Positions 1 through 9,592 of a stretch of DNA of 40,523 bases are shown here, piece by piece. A program made the translations under genes and the position numbers. The stretch is from Holophagae bacterium. GTDB lineage: Bacteria > Acidobacteriota > Thermoanaerobaculia > Thermoanaerobaculales > Sulfomarinibacteraceae. Below the pieces are notes generated by a model. That model was not told the DNA's origin, did no database searches, and saw only the letters and a program-made list of their open reading frames with translations. The stretch spans positions 1 through 40,523 of the forward strand of contig PQAJ01000034.1 of NCBI GenBank assembly GCA_003105185.1, read 5' to 3'. How positions within the stretch are numbered: position 1 is the stretch's first letter; each line of letters begins with the position of its first letter.

Positions 1-99
1 GTGACTGACTGACCGGTGGGCCGAGCGGACCGATTCCGCGGCAATCGGCGGCCGCCGGGCCACCGATGCCGCAAAGACGCACGGAAACGGGAGGACCGA

Positions 100-471
100 A
101 TGAGCAAGAGTGCGGCGAGCGTGAAGGTGTTCGCAGGCTACCTGCTGCTGCTCGGCCTGGTGCTGCTGCTCAGCCCCAACAGCCTGCTCCGGGTCTTCCG
201 GATGGCGGCGACCGGCGAGGTCTGGATCCGGGTCGTCGGCATGCTGGTGCTGCTGCTCGCGTACTACTACTGGAACGCCGCCCGCACCGAGCTCACGGGC
301 TTCTTCCGCTGGTCGGTCGCGGCCAGGACCTCGGTGCCGCTGTTCTTCATTGCCTTCGTCGTCGCAGGCCTCGCCCCGCCGACCTTCATCCTGTTCGGCG
401 TGATCGACCTGGCCGGCGCCATCTGGACCGCGCTCGCGCTCCGCGGCGAGGCCGGTCACCGGGCGGCGTGA
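100..471 (+). CDS. small integral membrane protein, about 4 TM helices
   Basis: ATG at 100 within ORF 16..471; hydrophobic segments KVFAGYLLLLGLVLLL, VGMLVLLLAYYYW, VPLFFIAFVVAGL. Confidence 0.7.
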   Translation: MSKSAASVKVFAGYLLLLGLVLLLSPNSLLRVFRMAATGEVWIRVVGMLVLLLAYYYWNAARTELTGFFRWSVAARTSVPLFFIAFVVAGLAPPTFILFGVIDLAGAIWTALALRGEAGHRAA

Positions 472-474
472 GCC

Positions 475-1101
475 GTGGCTCTGCTGGTCACGCTGTTGGT
501 GCTGGTCGGCGGGGTGATAACCCTCTGTGTGGTCTGGCGGGTCGCCTCCCTGCCGTGCCCATGGTGGCTGGTGCCCTTGCTCGAGAACCCCTACTTCCAG
601 GTGGTGGCCGGCGCCGAGCTGCTGATGGATCGGGCTGGGATCGGGTCCGGCATGTCGGTGCTCGACGCGGGCTGCGGGCCCGGCCGGATGACGGTGCCGA
701 TCTCGAGAAGGGTCGGCGACGCCGGTCGCGTGGTGGCGTTCGATCTCCAGCCGCGGATGCTGCGGCGGTTGCAGCGGAGGATCGCCGACCACGGCCTCGC
801 CAACGTCGAGACCGTTCTCGGCAGGCTCGGCGAGGGCCGCCTGCCGGCCGCGACCTTTGACGTCGCGGTGCTGGTCACCGTGCTCGGCGAGATCCCGGAC
901 AAGGCGGGCGCGCTGGCTGAGATCCGGGATGCGCTGCGCGACGGCGGCGTGCTCTCGATCACCGAGGTCCTGCCCGACCCCCACTACCAGTCGCTGGGGA
1001 GAGTGCGCGCGCTGGCGGCCGCGTCCGGGATGCGCGAGCAGGGGCTCTTCAAGGGCTGGGCAGGGTACACGATCAACCTGGTCCGCGAGGCCCGCGCCTG
1101 A
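475..1101 (+). CDS. class I SAM-dependent methyltransferase with N-terminal TM segment
   Basis: motif VLDAGCGPGRMTVPISRRVGDAGRVVAFDLQ; GTG start. Confidence 0.85.
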   Translation: MALLVTLLVLVGGVITLCVVWRVASLPCPWWLVPLLENPYFQVVAGAELLMDRAGIGSGMSVLDAGCGPGRMTVPISRRVGDAGRVVAFDLQPRMLRRLQRRIADHGLANVETVLGRLGEGRLPAATFDVAVLVTVLGEIPDKAGALAEIRDALRDGGVLSITEVLPDPHYQSLGRVRALAAASGMREQGLFKGWAGYTINLVREARA

Positions 1102-1165
1102 CGCGCAGCCGGCCGGGTGGCGCGACCGCCTGGGATGTGGCAGGATCACGGGGAAGGAACGCCCC

Positions 1166-1642
1166 ATGAAGGTCGAGCCACCCACCAAGGTCAGTCGGAG
1201 CTTCACGCAAACCCTGTGCGCCCCGCCGGACGAGGTCTTCCCGCTGCTCTGCCCGGTGCGCGAGGCGGAGTGGGTCAACGGCTGGCGGCCGTCGCTGGTG
1301 CTGACCGACTCGGGCGGCGGCGAGCCCGGATGCATCTTCGTCACGCCCGGGATCCCGCAGGACTCGGTCTGGATCATGACCGAGTTCGATCGCGAGCGGC
1401 ACGCCGTCGAGATCCTGAAGGTGATTCCCGGCGTGGTGGTCGGCAAGATCGAGGTCCGGCTGCGTCCGCACGGCGACGGCGAGTCGCAGGCCGACATCAC
1501 CTACACCTACACCGCGCTCAGCGACTACGGGACGGAGATGCTCGAAGGGTTCACCGAGCCGCACTTCGTGTCGTTCATGGAGACCTGGGAGAACGAGCTC
1601 AACCACTTCCTGACCACCGGGACCAAGCTCGACCTGCGGTGA
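1166..1642 (+). CDS. SRPBCC (START-like) domain protein
   Basis: SRSFTQTLCAPPDEVFPLLCPVREAEWVNGW resembles polyketide cyclase/START-like proteins; ATG at 1166. Confidence 0.65.
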   Translation: MKVEPPTKVSRSFTQTLCAPPDEVFPLLCPVREAEWVNGWRPSLVLTDSGGGEPGCIFVTPGIPQDSVWIMTEFDRERHAVEILKVIPGVVVGKIEVRLRPHGDGESQADITYTYTALSDYGTEMLEGFTEPHFVSFMETWENELNHFLTTGTKLDLR

Positions 1643-1700
1643 GGCCCGGCCTCGTCGCGTGCCCGGCGGTCGCGTCAGGCGAGGAGACCGGAGGGAAGCC

Positions 1701-2327
1701 ATGAAGCGGGTCCTGCTCCTGCTCTGTGACGGCGTCGAGATCTTCGAGGCCGCCGCCTTCCACGATGTCCTCGGCTGGGCCTCGGAGTACGGCAGCGAGC
1801 CGGTCGAGGTGGTTCCCGTTGGCCTGCGACCGGAGGTTGTCTGCACCTTCGGTCTCCGCGTCGCGGCCGCCCGGCTCCTCGGCGAGGTTGAGGCCGACGA
1901 CTTCGACGCGCTGGCGCTGCCGGGGGGGTTCGTCGAGTACGGCTTCGACGAGTGCGCGCTCTCCGATCCGGTGGCGGCCTTGATCCGGCGAATCGATGAG
2001 CTCGGCCGTCCGATCGCCGCGATCTGCACCGGCGCGGTGCCGGTGGCGGCCAGCGGCGTGCTCGAGGGGCGGCGGGCCACGACCTACCAGCTCCTCGGGG
2101 GCCACCGCCGCCGCCAACTCGCCGGCTTCGGGGTCGAGGTCGTCGACCAGCCGGTGGTGACCGACGGCGAGGTCACGACGTCGGCCGGCCCGTCGACGGC
2201 GGCCGAGGTCGCCTTCCGGCTGCTCGAGCAGCTCACCGGCGCCGCCAACGCGTCCCACATCCGCTACCTGATGGGTTTCAGCCAGCCGATTGCGAGCGAC
2301 CAGCCGCTCGGTCAGGAGGGATCATGA
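1701..2327 (+). CDS. DJ-1/PfpI family protein
   Basis: VLLLLCDGVEIFEAAAFHDVL, ALPGGF, nucleophile elbow AAICTGAVPVAASGVLEGRRATTY. Confidence 0.85.
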   Translation: MKRVLLLLCDGVEIFEAAAFHDVLGWASEYGSEPVEVVPVGLRPEVVCTFGLRVAAARLLGEVEADDFDALALPGGFVEYGFDECALSDPVAALIRRIDELGRPIAAICTGAVPVAASGVLEGRRATTYQLLGGHRRRQLAGFGVEVVDQPVVTDGEVTTSAGPSTAAEVAFRLLEQLTGAANASHIRYLMGFSQPIASDQPLGQEGS

Positions 2328-2701
2328 TCGACCACATCATCGTCACGGTCTCCGACTACGCCCACAGCAAGGCGTTCTACCTCGCCGCCTTGGCGCCCTT
2401 GGGCTACGAGGTCATCATGGAGTTCGGGCCGGCAGGCGGCTTCGGCGTCGCCGGCAAGCCCGACTTCTGGATCCGCCAGGCGGAGCCGGTGCGACCGCCG
2501 GTCCACGTCGCCTTTTCGAGCGGCGACCGCGCGACCGTCGACCGCTTCTGGGAGGCCGCGATCGCGGCGGGCGGTCGCGACAACGGCCCCCCGGGATTGC
2601 GGCCGGACTATCATCCGAACTACTACGGGGCCTTCGTGTTCGACCCGGACGGCAACAACATCGAGGCGGTCTGCCATCGGCCGCTGACCGAGGGCTCCTG
2701 A
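2324..2701 (+). CDS. VOC/glyoxalase-bleomycin resistance family protein
   Basis: MIDHIIVTVSDYAHSKAFYLAALAPLGYE...FVFDPDGNNIEAVCH; ATGA overlap with the upstream stop. Confidence 0.9.
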   Translation: MIDHIIVTVSDYAHSKAFYLAALAPLGYEVIMEFGPAGGFGVAGKPDFWIRQAEPVRPPVHVAFSSGDRATVDRFWEAAIAAGGRDNGPPGLRPDYHPNYYGAFVFDPDGNNIEAVCHRPLTEGS

Positions 2702-2753
2702 ACCGAGGCGCCGATGCGGAGCTGTGTCCGCGCCGGCGGTGGTGAGGACGGCC

Positions 2754-3074
2754 ATGGATGAAGCTGCCGTCGCGCGGTCGTTCGCGACCACGCTCGGGCT
2801 GTTCGTGGCGGTGGCGGCGGTCGCGCTGCCGGTGACCGTCTGGCGGCTGCGGCGGCACCACCGCGAGGCGTGGGAAGCTCTGGTCGCGACCCCCAGCGGC
2901 CGGCTGCCGGCGCTGGTGCTGGTCTGGCGCGTGATCCGCTTCAGCCTTTCGCCGCGCCATCTCGGGATGACCGACCTGACCTTGAGCCTCGCCTGCGTCG
3001 CCTTCCTGCTCGGCGTGCTGGCGGTGCTGGTGGGGTTCATTGGCTGGATGCAAGCCATGTTTGCCGCAGGCTGA
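2754..3074 (+). CDS. small membrane protein of unknown function
   Basis: two hydrophobic segments; ATG at 2754. Confidence 0.55.
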   Translation: MDEAAVARSFATTLGLFVAVAAVALPVTVWRLRRHHREAWEALVATPSGRLPALVLVWRVIRFSLSPRHLGMTDLTLSLACVAFLLGVLAVLVGFIGWMQAMFAAG

Positions 3075-3116
3075 CCGCGACCGGCCGTGGGCCGGCCGCT
3101 CACTAGGGGAGGGACG

Positions 3117-3395
3117 ATGCGTTTTTCGTTGAGCCACCGCAGAGCGCTGATCGGTCACGACATCGCGGTCAAGGTCACGGCCGCCGCCAAGGAGACGATC
3201 GCCCGCGTTGCGACCGAGCTCGACGGCCGCACCCTGGCCCGGGATGCGCTCGCGCCGCCCGAGGTGCAGTACGAACGGATGTTCCACCAAGTCGGAGGCG
3301 CGGGACCGGGACAGGACCATGTGCTGGCCGTCCGCGCCACCAGCGCCGACGGCACGACAACCGTCGCCAGCCTGCGCTGGAACGACGTCTCGTAG
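3117..3395 (+). CDS. hypothetical protein
   Basis: ORF with ATG at 3117 preceded by GGGGAGGGACG (SD-like). Confidence 0.5.
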   Translation: MRFSLSHRRALIGHDIAVKVTAAAKETIARVATELDGRTLARDALAPPEVQYERMFHQVGGAGPGQDHVLAVRATSADGTTTVASLRWNDVS

Positions 3396-3495
3396 GGGTT
3401 CGTAGCAGAGTGGCCGTTTCGCCGAGCGTGGTGGACCGAAGCGCAGAAGGTCGGCGGCTGCGCCACGAACCCCTGAGGATGCGCCGAGCGCATCC
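3394..3495. repeat. intergenic long inverted repeat plus adjacent hairpin
   Basis: AGGGGTTCGT (3394-3403) / ACGAACCCCT (3465-3474) perfect 10-bp arms; inner GCAG/CTGC; then GGATGCG-CCGAG-CGCATCC (3477-3495). Confidence 0.7.
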
Positions 3496-3507
3496 ATCGA
3501 GGAGCGG

Positions 3508-4071
3508 GTGGAACCGATGCCAACCAGGAGAGGAACGAGGGGAGCGCGCACGATGCCTGCGCCCTCCGCGCTCCTGTGGGGGTGGATGATGGTGAAGCAG
3601 GACGACGTCGTCTATCACAGGACCCAGTTTGGGGCAGCGATCGTCGCCGCGATGGGCTCCGCGGTGGTGCTGGTCGGGGCACTTGGTGTCCTGACCGTCC
3701 GCCATCCGGTCGCGGTTGCGGTGCTGGTCCTGCTGGTCGCGGCGCTGGCCATGTTCTGCTGCCTGACCATCGAGATCGACAGGCGGCAGCTGCGCTGCTT
3801 CTTCGGCCCGGGTCTGATCCGGCGGACGATCGCTGTCCATGAGATCGTGTCGGCGCAGCCGGTGCGCAACCGCTGGTACTACGGCTGGGGCATCCGGATG
3901 ACCCCGACCGGCTGGATGTTCAACGTGTCCGGGCTCGACGCGGTTGAGCTCGCCCTGGCGTCCGGAAGCCGCTTCCGGATCGGCACCGACCGTCCCGACG
4001 AGGTGATCCGGGCTCTCGCTTCGGTCACCAGCCTGGCGGTCTCCCCGCCCGTCGATCCGGGCCGCGGCTGA
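3508..4071 (+). CDS. membrane protein, PH-like domain possible (true start may be 3553 or 3586)
   Basis: two TM segments followed by a beta-rich region LTIEIDRRQLRCFFGPGLIRRTIAVHEIVSAQPV. Confidence 0.55.
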   Translation: MEPMPTRRGTRGARTMPAPSALLWGWMMVKQDDVVYHRTQFGAAIVAAMGSAVVLVGALGVLTVRHPVAVAVLVLLVAALAMFCCLTIEIDRRQLRCFFGPGLIRRTIAVHEIVSAQPVRNRWYYGWGIRMTPTGWMFNVSGLDAVELALASGSRFRIGTDRPDEVIRALASVTSLAVSPPVDPGRG

Positions 4072-4135
4072 CGGGCTGCGAGCTGCGCGGGTCTGCCCGT
4101 CGATCCGCGGTCCAAACCGCGTACAATCGTCGACG

Positions 4136-4627
4136 ATGAGAGTCCTCCTGCTCGTGGTGGTGCTGGCCGCCTCCCTGGTGGGAGGGTTCTTTTTCCGCGG
4201 CGACGTCGACCACTCGGTGTCGGCGCCGGCGGTGATCGTGCTGTCCGTGTGCGTCCTGGCTGCCGATCTCCTCGGTTCGCCGAAGAGCCGGACGGCACGG
4301 ATGGGCGCCGCCGTGCTGGCGGGCGTGCTGTTCGCCGTCGGCTGGTACCTCGGCGGGCGGGAGCTCGAAGCCGCGACCAACGACTGCGCGCAGCGCGCCG
4401 AAGAGGTGCGCACCGCCCTCGCCGAGCACCGCCAGCGCACCGGGAGCTTCCCGGCATCGCCGGACGAGCTGGTCGGGCTCGAGTGGCCGGGCAAGCGGTT
4501 GCTGCGGGCAAGCCCGCTGCAGTACATGCGTACCGAGGACGGCTACCTGCTGTGGTACCGCGACGGCCGCCTCAACTTCACGGCCACCGACGAGCACGAG
4601 CTCTCGGTGGAGCGCCAGTACGAGTGA
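4136..4627 (+). CDS. hypothetical membrane protein
   Basis: N-terminal TM helices; soluble tail RTGSFPASPDELVGLEWPGKRLLRASPLQYM. Confidence 0.55.
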   Translation: MRVLLLVVVLAASLVGGFFFRGDVDHSVSAPAVIVLSVCVLAADLLGSPKSRTARMGAAVLAGVLFAVGWYLGGRELEAATNDCAQRAEEVRTALAEHRQRTGSFPASPDELVGLEWPGKRLLRASPLQYMRTEDGYLLWYRDGRLNFTATDEHELSVERQYE

Positions 4628-4664
4628 GTGGAACAGTCACCCCGTCGCTGCGTAGATCACGACG

Positions 4665-4946
4665 ATGAAGGTCGTTCTCGTGTTGGCGCTGGCCTGCGGT
4701 GCGCTCTACCTTCTGCACCGGCTCGCGCTGTGGGCCGAGGATCGCGGTTGGATCTACTACCAGCGCCGCAAGCCGTCGCGGACGGCCCTGGGCAGTGCTT
4801 TCCTGGAGGTCCAGGCGATCGTCGAGCCGGGCAAGCGGCTGCTGCTCGAAGCGAGGCAGGAGCAAGGCTGCGAGGAGGACGAGTCTGGAGAGCCGCCGGA
4901 GCCGACCGGCGTGCGTGCGGAGATCTCCGCAGGGGAGGACGCGTGA
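4665..4946 (+). CDS. hypothetical protein with N-terminal hydrophobic segment
   Basis: ATG at 4665; MKVVLVLALACGALYLLHRLALW. Confidence 0.45.
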   Translation: MKVVLVLALACGALYLLHRLALWAEDRGWIYYQRRKPSRTALGSAFLEVQAIVEPGKRLLLEARQEQGCEEDESGEPPEPTGVRAEISAGEDA

Positions 4947-5058
4947 CGCGGATCCGGCGAGCGCTGCGGCGGTGCGATCTGCTGGTTCGTGGGCGTTCAC
5001 GTCGGCTGCACCGACCCCGGCGGCCCCTGGTCCCCGCCGAGCCTCGCGGGGTGGGTCG

Positions 5059-5658
5059 ATGAGCGGCGCAAGCGCCCCGGCATCGCCGCTCCAGATCGCG
5101 CCGCTGACGGTCGGCGCCTGGCCGGACTTCGAGCGGCTGTTCGGACCCCGGGGAGCGTACGGGGGCTGCTGGTGCATGTGGTGGCGGCTGACCCGAAGGG
5201 AGTTCGAGCAGCAGCAGGGGGACGGCAACCGTCGCGCCATGAAGGCCCTGGTCGAGGCTGGAGTCGTGCCGGGGATCCTCGGCTATCTCGACGGCGAGCC
5301 GGTTGCCTGGTGTTCGGTGGCGCCGCGGGAGCAGTTCCTCGCGCTCGAGCGGTCGCGAGTGATGGCGCGGATCGACGACACCCCGGTGTGGTCCATCGTC
5401 TGCTTCTTCTTCGGGCGTGGAGCGCGGCGCCGAGGGCTGATGCGGCCGATGATCCGCGCCGCCGTCGCACACGCTGTGCGTCACGGCGGACGGGTCGTCG
5501 AGGCCTACCCGACCCTGCCGCGCGACCGCCCGCTGCCGCCGGTCTCGAGCTTCATGGGCGTCCCTGCGGCCTTCGCGGCCGAGGGATTCGTCGAGGTTGC
5601 GAGGCCGTCGGCTCGGCGTGTCATTCTTCGCCATGTCATCACGGATGGGTCGGCATGA
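5059..5658 (+). CDS. GNAT-family N-acetyltransferase
   Basis: GGCWCMWWRLTRREF, FFFGRGARRRGLMRPMIRAAVAHAVRHGGRVVEAYP. Confidence 0.7.
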   Translation: MSGASAPASPLQIAPLTVGAWPDFERLFGPRGAYGGCWCMWWRLTRREFEQQQGDGNRRAMKALVEAGVVPGILGYLDGEPVAWCSVAPREQFLALERSRVMARIDDTPVWSIVCFFFGRGARRRGLMRPMIRAAVAHAVRHGGRVVEAYPTLPRDRPLPPVSSFMGVPAAFAAEGFVEVARPSARRVILRHVITDGSA

Positions 5659-5689
5659 CGAGGCTGCCATCTCGCGGGGAGGAGGAGTC

Positions 5690-6085
5690 GTGAGGAGGTA
5701 CCACCACCTCGGGATTCCCACCACGACCCCGCGGCCGGACGAGACCTACCTTGCCAACTTCGGGGTCTTCATCTCGGGCTACGAGTCGAGCCCGTACGGC
5801 ATCGAGTGGATGCGCTTCGAGGCCGACTCGCCGCTGCCCGAGCTGGTGAGGACCGTCCCCCACGTCGCGTTCGAGGTCGACGACCTGGCACGCGAGCTCG
5901 AGGGCCACGAGCTCCTGATCGCGCCCAACTCGCCGTCCGCGGGGGTGACGGTGGCATTCATCGTCGACAACGGTGCGCCAGTCGAGCTGCTCTGCATCGA
6001 CCGGACGCCGGAAGCGGGCGACACCGCGGTGGACAGGAGCGGCGCAGCTCGGCGCGGGTGCGGCAGCGCTGGCAAGGGGAAGTGA
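5690..6085 (+). CDS. VOC-like protein
   Basis: RRYHHLGIPTT...VPHVAFEVDDLARELEG...VAFIVDNGAPVELLCI; GTG start after GGAGGAG. Confidence 0.65.
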   Translation: MRRYHHLGIPTTTPRPDETYLANFGVFISGYESSPYGIEWMRFEADSPLPELVRTVPHVAFEVDDLARELEGHELLIAPNSPSAGVTVAFIVDNGAPVELLCIDRTPEAGDTAVDRSGAARRGCGSAGKGK

Positions 6086-6086
6086 C

Positions 6087-6530
6087 ATGAGCGAGTCACG
6101 TGAGCCGATCTCGGACGAGGTCCGGAGGATCTTCGAACAGGCGGCCTTCATCACCGACCTCGGTGTCTCACTGGACAGGGTCGCCCCCGGCGTGTGCGAG
6201 ACCTCCCTGCGTTTGGAGCGGCGGCACCTCCAGCAGGACGGCTATGCGCACGCCGGGGTGCTGGCCACGCTGGCCGACCACACCGCGGGCGCCGCCGCCG
6301 CGACCCTGGTCGGGCCCAACGAGTACGTGCTGTCGGTCGAATTCAAGATCAACCTGCTGCGTCCGGCGCACGGCGAGCGGCTGCGCTGCCGCGCCACGGT
6401 GCTGAAGCCGGGGTCGCGGATCGACGTTGTCGAGTCCGAGCTGTGGGCCGAGGACGGCGGCGACTCCAAGCTGGTGGCCAAGGCGACGGTGACCTTGGCG
6501 GTGCTCGCCCGCGCGCCGAGGGAGGACTGA
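6087..6530 (+). CDS. PaaI-type hotdog thioesterase
   Basis: QQDGYAHAGVLATLADHTAGAAAATLVG...VEFKINLLRPA. Confidence 0.85.
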   Translation: MSESREPISDEVRRIFEQAAFITDLGVSLDRVAPGVCETSLRLERRHLQQDGYAHAGVLATLADHTAGAAAATLVGPNEYVLSVEFKINLLRPAHGERLRCRATVLKPGSRIDVVESELWAEDGGDSKLVAKATVTLAVLARAPRED

Positions 6531-6859
6531 TGTTCAATCGGTATGCCGGCGCTGACCCTCGCGAGCTGCTGCCGGGCGTGACGTTGCGGACGCTGGCGCA
6601 CGGCGAGCGGACCTTGCTCGCCGAGGTGCGTCTCGCTCGGGGTGCAGTCATCCCGGAGCACCGCCACCCCCAGGAGCAGACCGGTTACCTGGTGTCGGGC
6701 CGGCTCGAGTTCTCGGTCGCGGGCGAGAGCCTCATCGCCGAGCCGGGCTCGTCGTGGAGCCTGCCCGCCGACCTCCCGCACGGCGCGAGCGCGCTCGAGG
6801 ACAGCGTCGTCGTCGAGGTGTTCTCTCCGGTGCGCGACGACTACCTGCCCCTGCACTAG
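6530..6859 (+). CDS. cupin domain protein
   Basis: GAVIPEHRHPQEQTGYLVSGRLEFSVAGES cupin motif. Confidence 0.85.
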   Translation: MFNRYAGADPRELLPGVTLRTLAHGERTLLAEVRLARGAVIPEHRHPQEQTGYLVSGRLEFSVAGESLIAEPGSSWSLPADLPHGASALEDSVVVEVFSPVRDDYLPLH

Positions 6860-6932
6860 CTTCTGCTCCGGCGGGCAAGATCGGGAGTAGACTGGGCGCG
6901 CCACATCTGATCGGGATCCAAGGAGGTGAACG

Positions 6933-7568
6933 ATGCCCACTCAGGCCGCGATGGAGGCCGCCCGGATTCTGCGCGACGGGAGCCTCTTCCAGTGGTACGT
7001 CATCCCCCTGTTCGCGCTGGTCGTGTACGTCTACTCGGTCGAGATCGAGCGCCGGAACTGGAACCTGGTGTTCGCCGGCCTCGCGTTCTGGGGCATGGAC
7101 TGGTTCAACGAGATCTGGAACTCGCTGGTCTTCCACTTCACCAACTACGCGCCGGTGTGGGGTGCGCCCGGCAAGACCGCCTATCTGATCCTGATCGGGC
7201 TCAACATCGAGATCACCTTCATGTTCGCCATCGCCGGCATCGCGTTCGGCAAGATGCTGCCGCCGAACAAGGGCCTGCGGATCCTGGGCATCCCCAACCG
7301 ACTCTTCCTGGCCGTGGTGAACGCGGCGTTCTGCGTGATTGTCGAGATCTGGCTGAACTCGGTTGGCGCCCTGACCTGGGACTACTCGTGGTGGAACGTC
7401 CGCTCGCCGATCCCGATCTTCCTGTTCGGCTACCTGACCTTCTTCCTGGTCTCCTACTGGGTGCACGACATGAAGGCGGTCCGCTCGAAGGTGGCCACGG
7501 TGGCCGTGATCTTCGGCGTGGACATCGTGGCCGCGATCGTGTTCGGCGGGATCCTGGGCTGGATCTGA
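6933..7568 (+). CDS. polytopic membrane protein of unknown function
   Basis: about 6 TM segments; strong SD AAGGAGGTGAACG before ATG. Confidence 0.75.
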   Translation: MPTQAAMEAARILRDGSLFQWYVIPLFALVVYVYSVEIERRNWNLVFAGLAFWGMDWFNEIWNSLVFHFTNYAPVWGAPGKTAYLILIGLNIEITFMFAIAGIAFGKMLPPNKGLRILGIPNRLFLAVVNAAFCVIVEIWLNSVGALTWDYSWWNVRSPIPIFLFGYLTFFLVSYWVHDMKAVRSKVATVAVIFGVDIVAAIVFGGILGWI

Positions 7569-7659
7569 GCGGGTGCCTGCGCGGTGGAATTGGTGCGTCC
7601 CCAGCGCGCTGGCCGTGCGCCACGCTGGGGAGGCGTGATTCGGATCGGGGGTGGTCGAG

Positions 7660-7920
7660 ATGTCCCTGACAACGATCGCTGACGCCATGGGCGTGCCGCT
7701 GCACGCGCTCGAGGAGCTCCTCGACGGTCACTCGACCGAGGCCATCGCGTCACGGCTGCGGACCGGATCCCAGCTCGTGCAGGAGTTCATCGACGGCCGC
7801 ACGAGCACCGGGGTCGCCGCCGCGATCGGAGCGCCGCCCGCCTTCGTTCAAGACCTGCGCGAGCGGTTGGGCCACGACGGCGCGATCGGCCTGCTGGTGG
7901 GCCTGTGCCTCTCCCGCTAG
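7660..7920 (+). CDS. hypothetical protein
   Basis: helical ORF MSLTTIADAMGVPLHALEELLDGHSTEAIASRLRTG. Confidence 0.4.
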   Translation: MSLTTIADAMGVPLHALEELLDGHSTEAIASRLRTGSQLVQEFIDGRTSTGVAAAIGAPPAFVQDLRERLGHDGAIGLLVGLCLSR

Positions 7921-8068
7921 GGCTGATGCCGGGCGCCTGCACGAGCGGATCGACACGGGAGCCGGAGCCGGCTCCGGACCACCGGCTCACCGCCGCCGAT
8001 CTCCGGCGGTCGGGCGCGGCCGCGGCGGCAGGTGGCCTTTGAAGACATCGGGTGTGTGGGAGGGAGCC

Positions 8069-8416
8069 ATGTCACTCAACGAGCGTGACGCGAGGTTTGT
8101 CGAGCAGCGTCGCCTGCTGGTCCGGCGCTGGCGCGTGGTGGGGTGGGCCCTGTTCGCCGCCATCGCCGCGGTGGTCGGCTTCCTGTTTCTGAGAAGCCCG
8201 ATGCTGGTCTCGCCGTGGGAGGTGGCGGGGCGGATCCGCACCGACTCGGTCCCGCCGACGACGCTGCAGATCATGAGCGTGATGCTGCCCTTGACCATGC
8301 TGGGCTGCTTCGTGCTGCTCGCGATTGTCGTGGCCTTCCAGTTCGCGGCCGCCGCCAACGAGCGCCGCCTGCTCGCGATCATCGACTCCCTGCTCGCGCG
8401 GCCGGGCGGCGGCTGA
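8069..8416 (+). CDS. hypothetical protein with two TM segments
   Basis: ATG at 8069 after GGGAGGGAGCC; VVGWALFAAIAAVVGFLFL and MLPLTMLGCFVLLAIVVAFQ. Confidence 0.6.
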   Translation: MSLNERDARFVEQRRLLVRRWRVVGWALFAAIAAVVGFLFLRSPMLVSPWEVAGRIRTDSVPPTTLQIMSVMLPLTMLGCFVLLAIVVAFQFAAAANERRLLAIIDSLLARPGGG

Positions 8417-8542
8417 CCACCGAACGCCGTCGCCAGGCCCGGTGCCCAGCGTGCCCGTGCGGGCTGCCTTGTTCCGTGCGCGTCCGCCGCACGTCGCTCG
8501 CTGGAGGCCATCGCACAGGGCGTAGCCAACCCCAGATCTCGC

Positions 8543-8580
8543 CGGGAGCGGGGACGGGGACGGCAACGGGGACGGGGAGA
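8543..8580. repeat. G-rich hexamer-like tract (GGGGAC)n
   Basis: CGGGAGCGGGGACGGGGACGGCAACGGGGACGGGGAGA in the intergenic space. Confidence 0.65.
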
Positions 8581-8635
8581 CCGCCACCCTGATCCGAAGT
8601 GGGAGGCGAATCGGCGGGTTTCCACCGCCGCGAGC

Positions 8636-9385
8636 TCAGCGCGCGGGGTCGCGGTACCAGTAGTCCTCGACCAAGGCGTTGCGAGCGCTCGGCGAGCGGA
8701 GCATCGGCCCGAGCAGACGGAAGAGCATCGGGAAGTAGTGCCAGTCGCCGTAGCGGTCGAACTTGCGGGTCGAGGCGATGGCCTTGGTGCGGCGGGCGCG
8801 GCCGAGCCGCTGGCCGCGGGGACGGCCGAGCCGACGCAGGTCGAGCAGGAACTGGACGTCCTCGCCGAACGAGCGCCGCTCGTCGAAGCCGCCGACCGCT
8901 CGGAAGTCGGGGGCCCGGCAGAACACGACGCCGGTGTCCATGCGCAGCAGCCAGATCCACGGCACCATCAGCGCGTAGGTCACGGCGAGGCCCAGGGACC
9001 ACCGCTCGAGGGTGACGCCGGTGGCCCCGGCGACGATCCGGCCGCTCCCGAGCATGTCGTCGATCGCGTTGAAGGTCTCCGGGTGGACCCGCATGTCGGC
9101 GTCGGCGAAGCTGAGGATGTCGCCGGTCGCAACCGCGGCGCCGGCGTTGCGGGCGGCGGCGATGCGGCGGGCGGCGAGGCGGACGACGCGGCAGCCCCAC
9201 TGCTCGGCGATCGCCGACGTGGCGTCGGTCGAGCCATCGTCGGCGACCACCACCTCGACCGCTGCGGCGCCGAAACGGCAGCGCGAGCGGGCGATGTCCG
9301 CGGACTCGAGGAGGCGCCCGAGGTAGGACTGCTCGTTGTGTGCCGGCACGATCAGCGAGAAGCGAGGTGTGGGACCCGAGTTCAT
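8636..9385 (-). CDS. family 2 glycosyltransferase
   Basis: PRFSLIVPAHNEQSYLGRLLES...VVVADDGSTDATSAIAEQ...ARNAGAAVATGDILSFADADMRVHP. Confidence 0.9.
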   Translation of the reverse strand: MNSGPTPRFSLIVPAHNEQSYLGRLLESADIARSRCRFGAAAVEVVVADDGSTDATSAIAEQWGCRVVRLAARRIAAARNAGAAVATGDILSFADADMRVHPETFNAIDDMLGSGRIVAGATGVTLERWSLGLAVTYALMVPWIWLLRMDTGVVFCRAPDFRAVGGFDERRSFGEDVQFLLDLRRLGRPRGQRLGRARRTKAIASTRKFDRYGDWHYFPMLFRLLGPMLRSPSARNALVEDYWYRDPAR

Positions 9386-9448
9386 GCCCCAATCATAGGC
9401 TGGCCGCTGCGCCGCCCTCGCGCGGCCAGTCGGTCCCTCGGCTGCATT

Positions 9449-9508
9449 TTCACGGGAGCTACTGCGGCGTCGATTCAGGGCAGCTCTCGATGCAAAGAGC
9501 TCCGTGAA
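9449..9508. repeat. intergenic inverted repeat
   Basis: TTCACGGGAGCT (9449-9460) / AGCTCCGTGAA (9498-9508), one bulged base. Confidence 0.5.
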
Positions 9509-9592
9509 TCGAGTTCTGTACTGGGAGGCGCGCAGCGCATCCCAGCAGGATGCTGTGGGGAGCGGGCCGAGCAGAATCTCCGTCTCAAGAGA

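Noticed and set aside
66-860. 264-aa ORF over the first two genes
   Set aside because: Arg/Ala/Gly-rich out-of-frame translation of genes at 100..471 and 475..1101.
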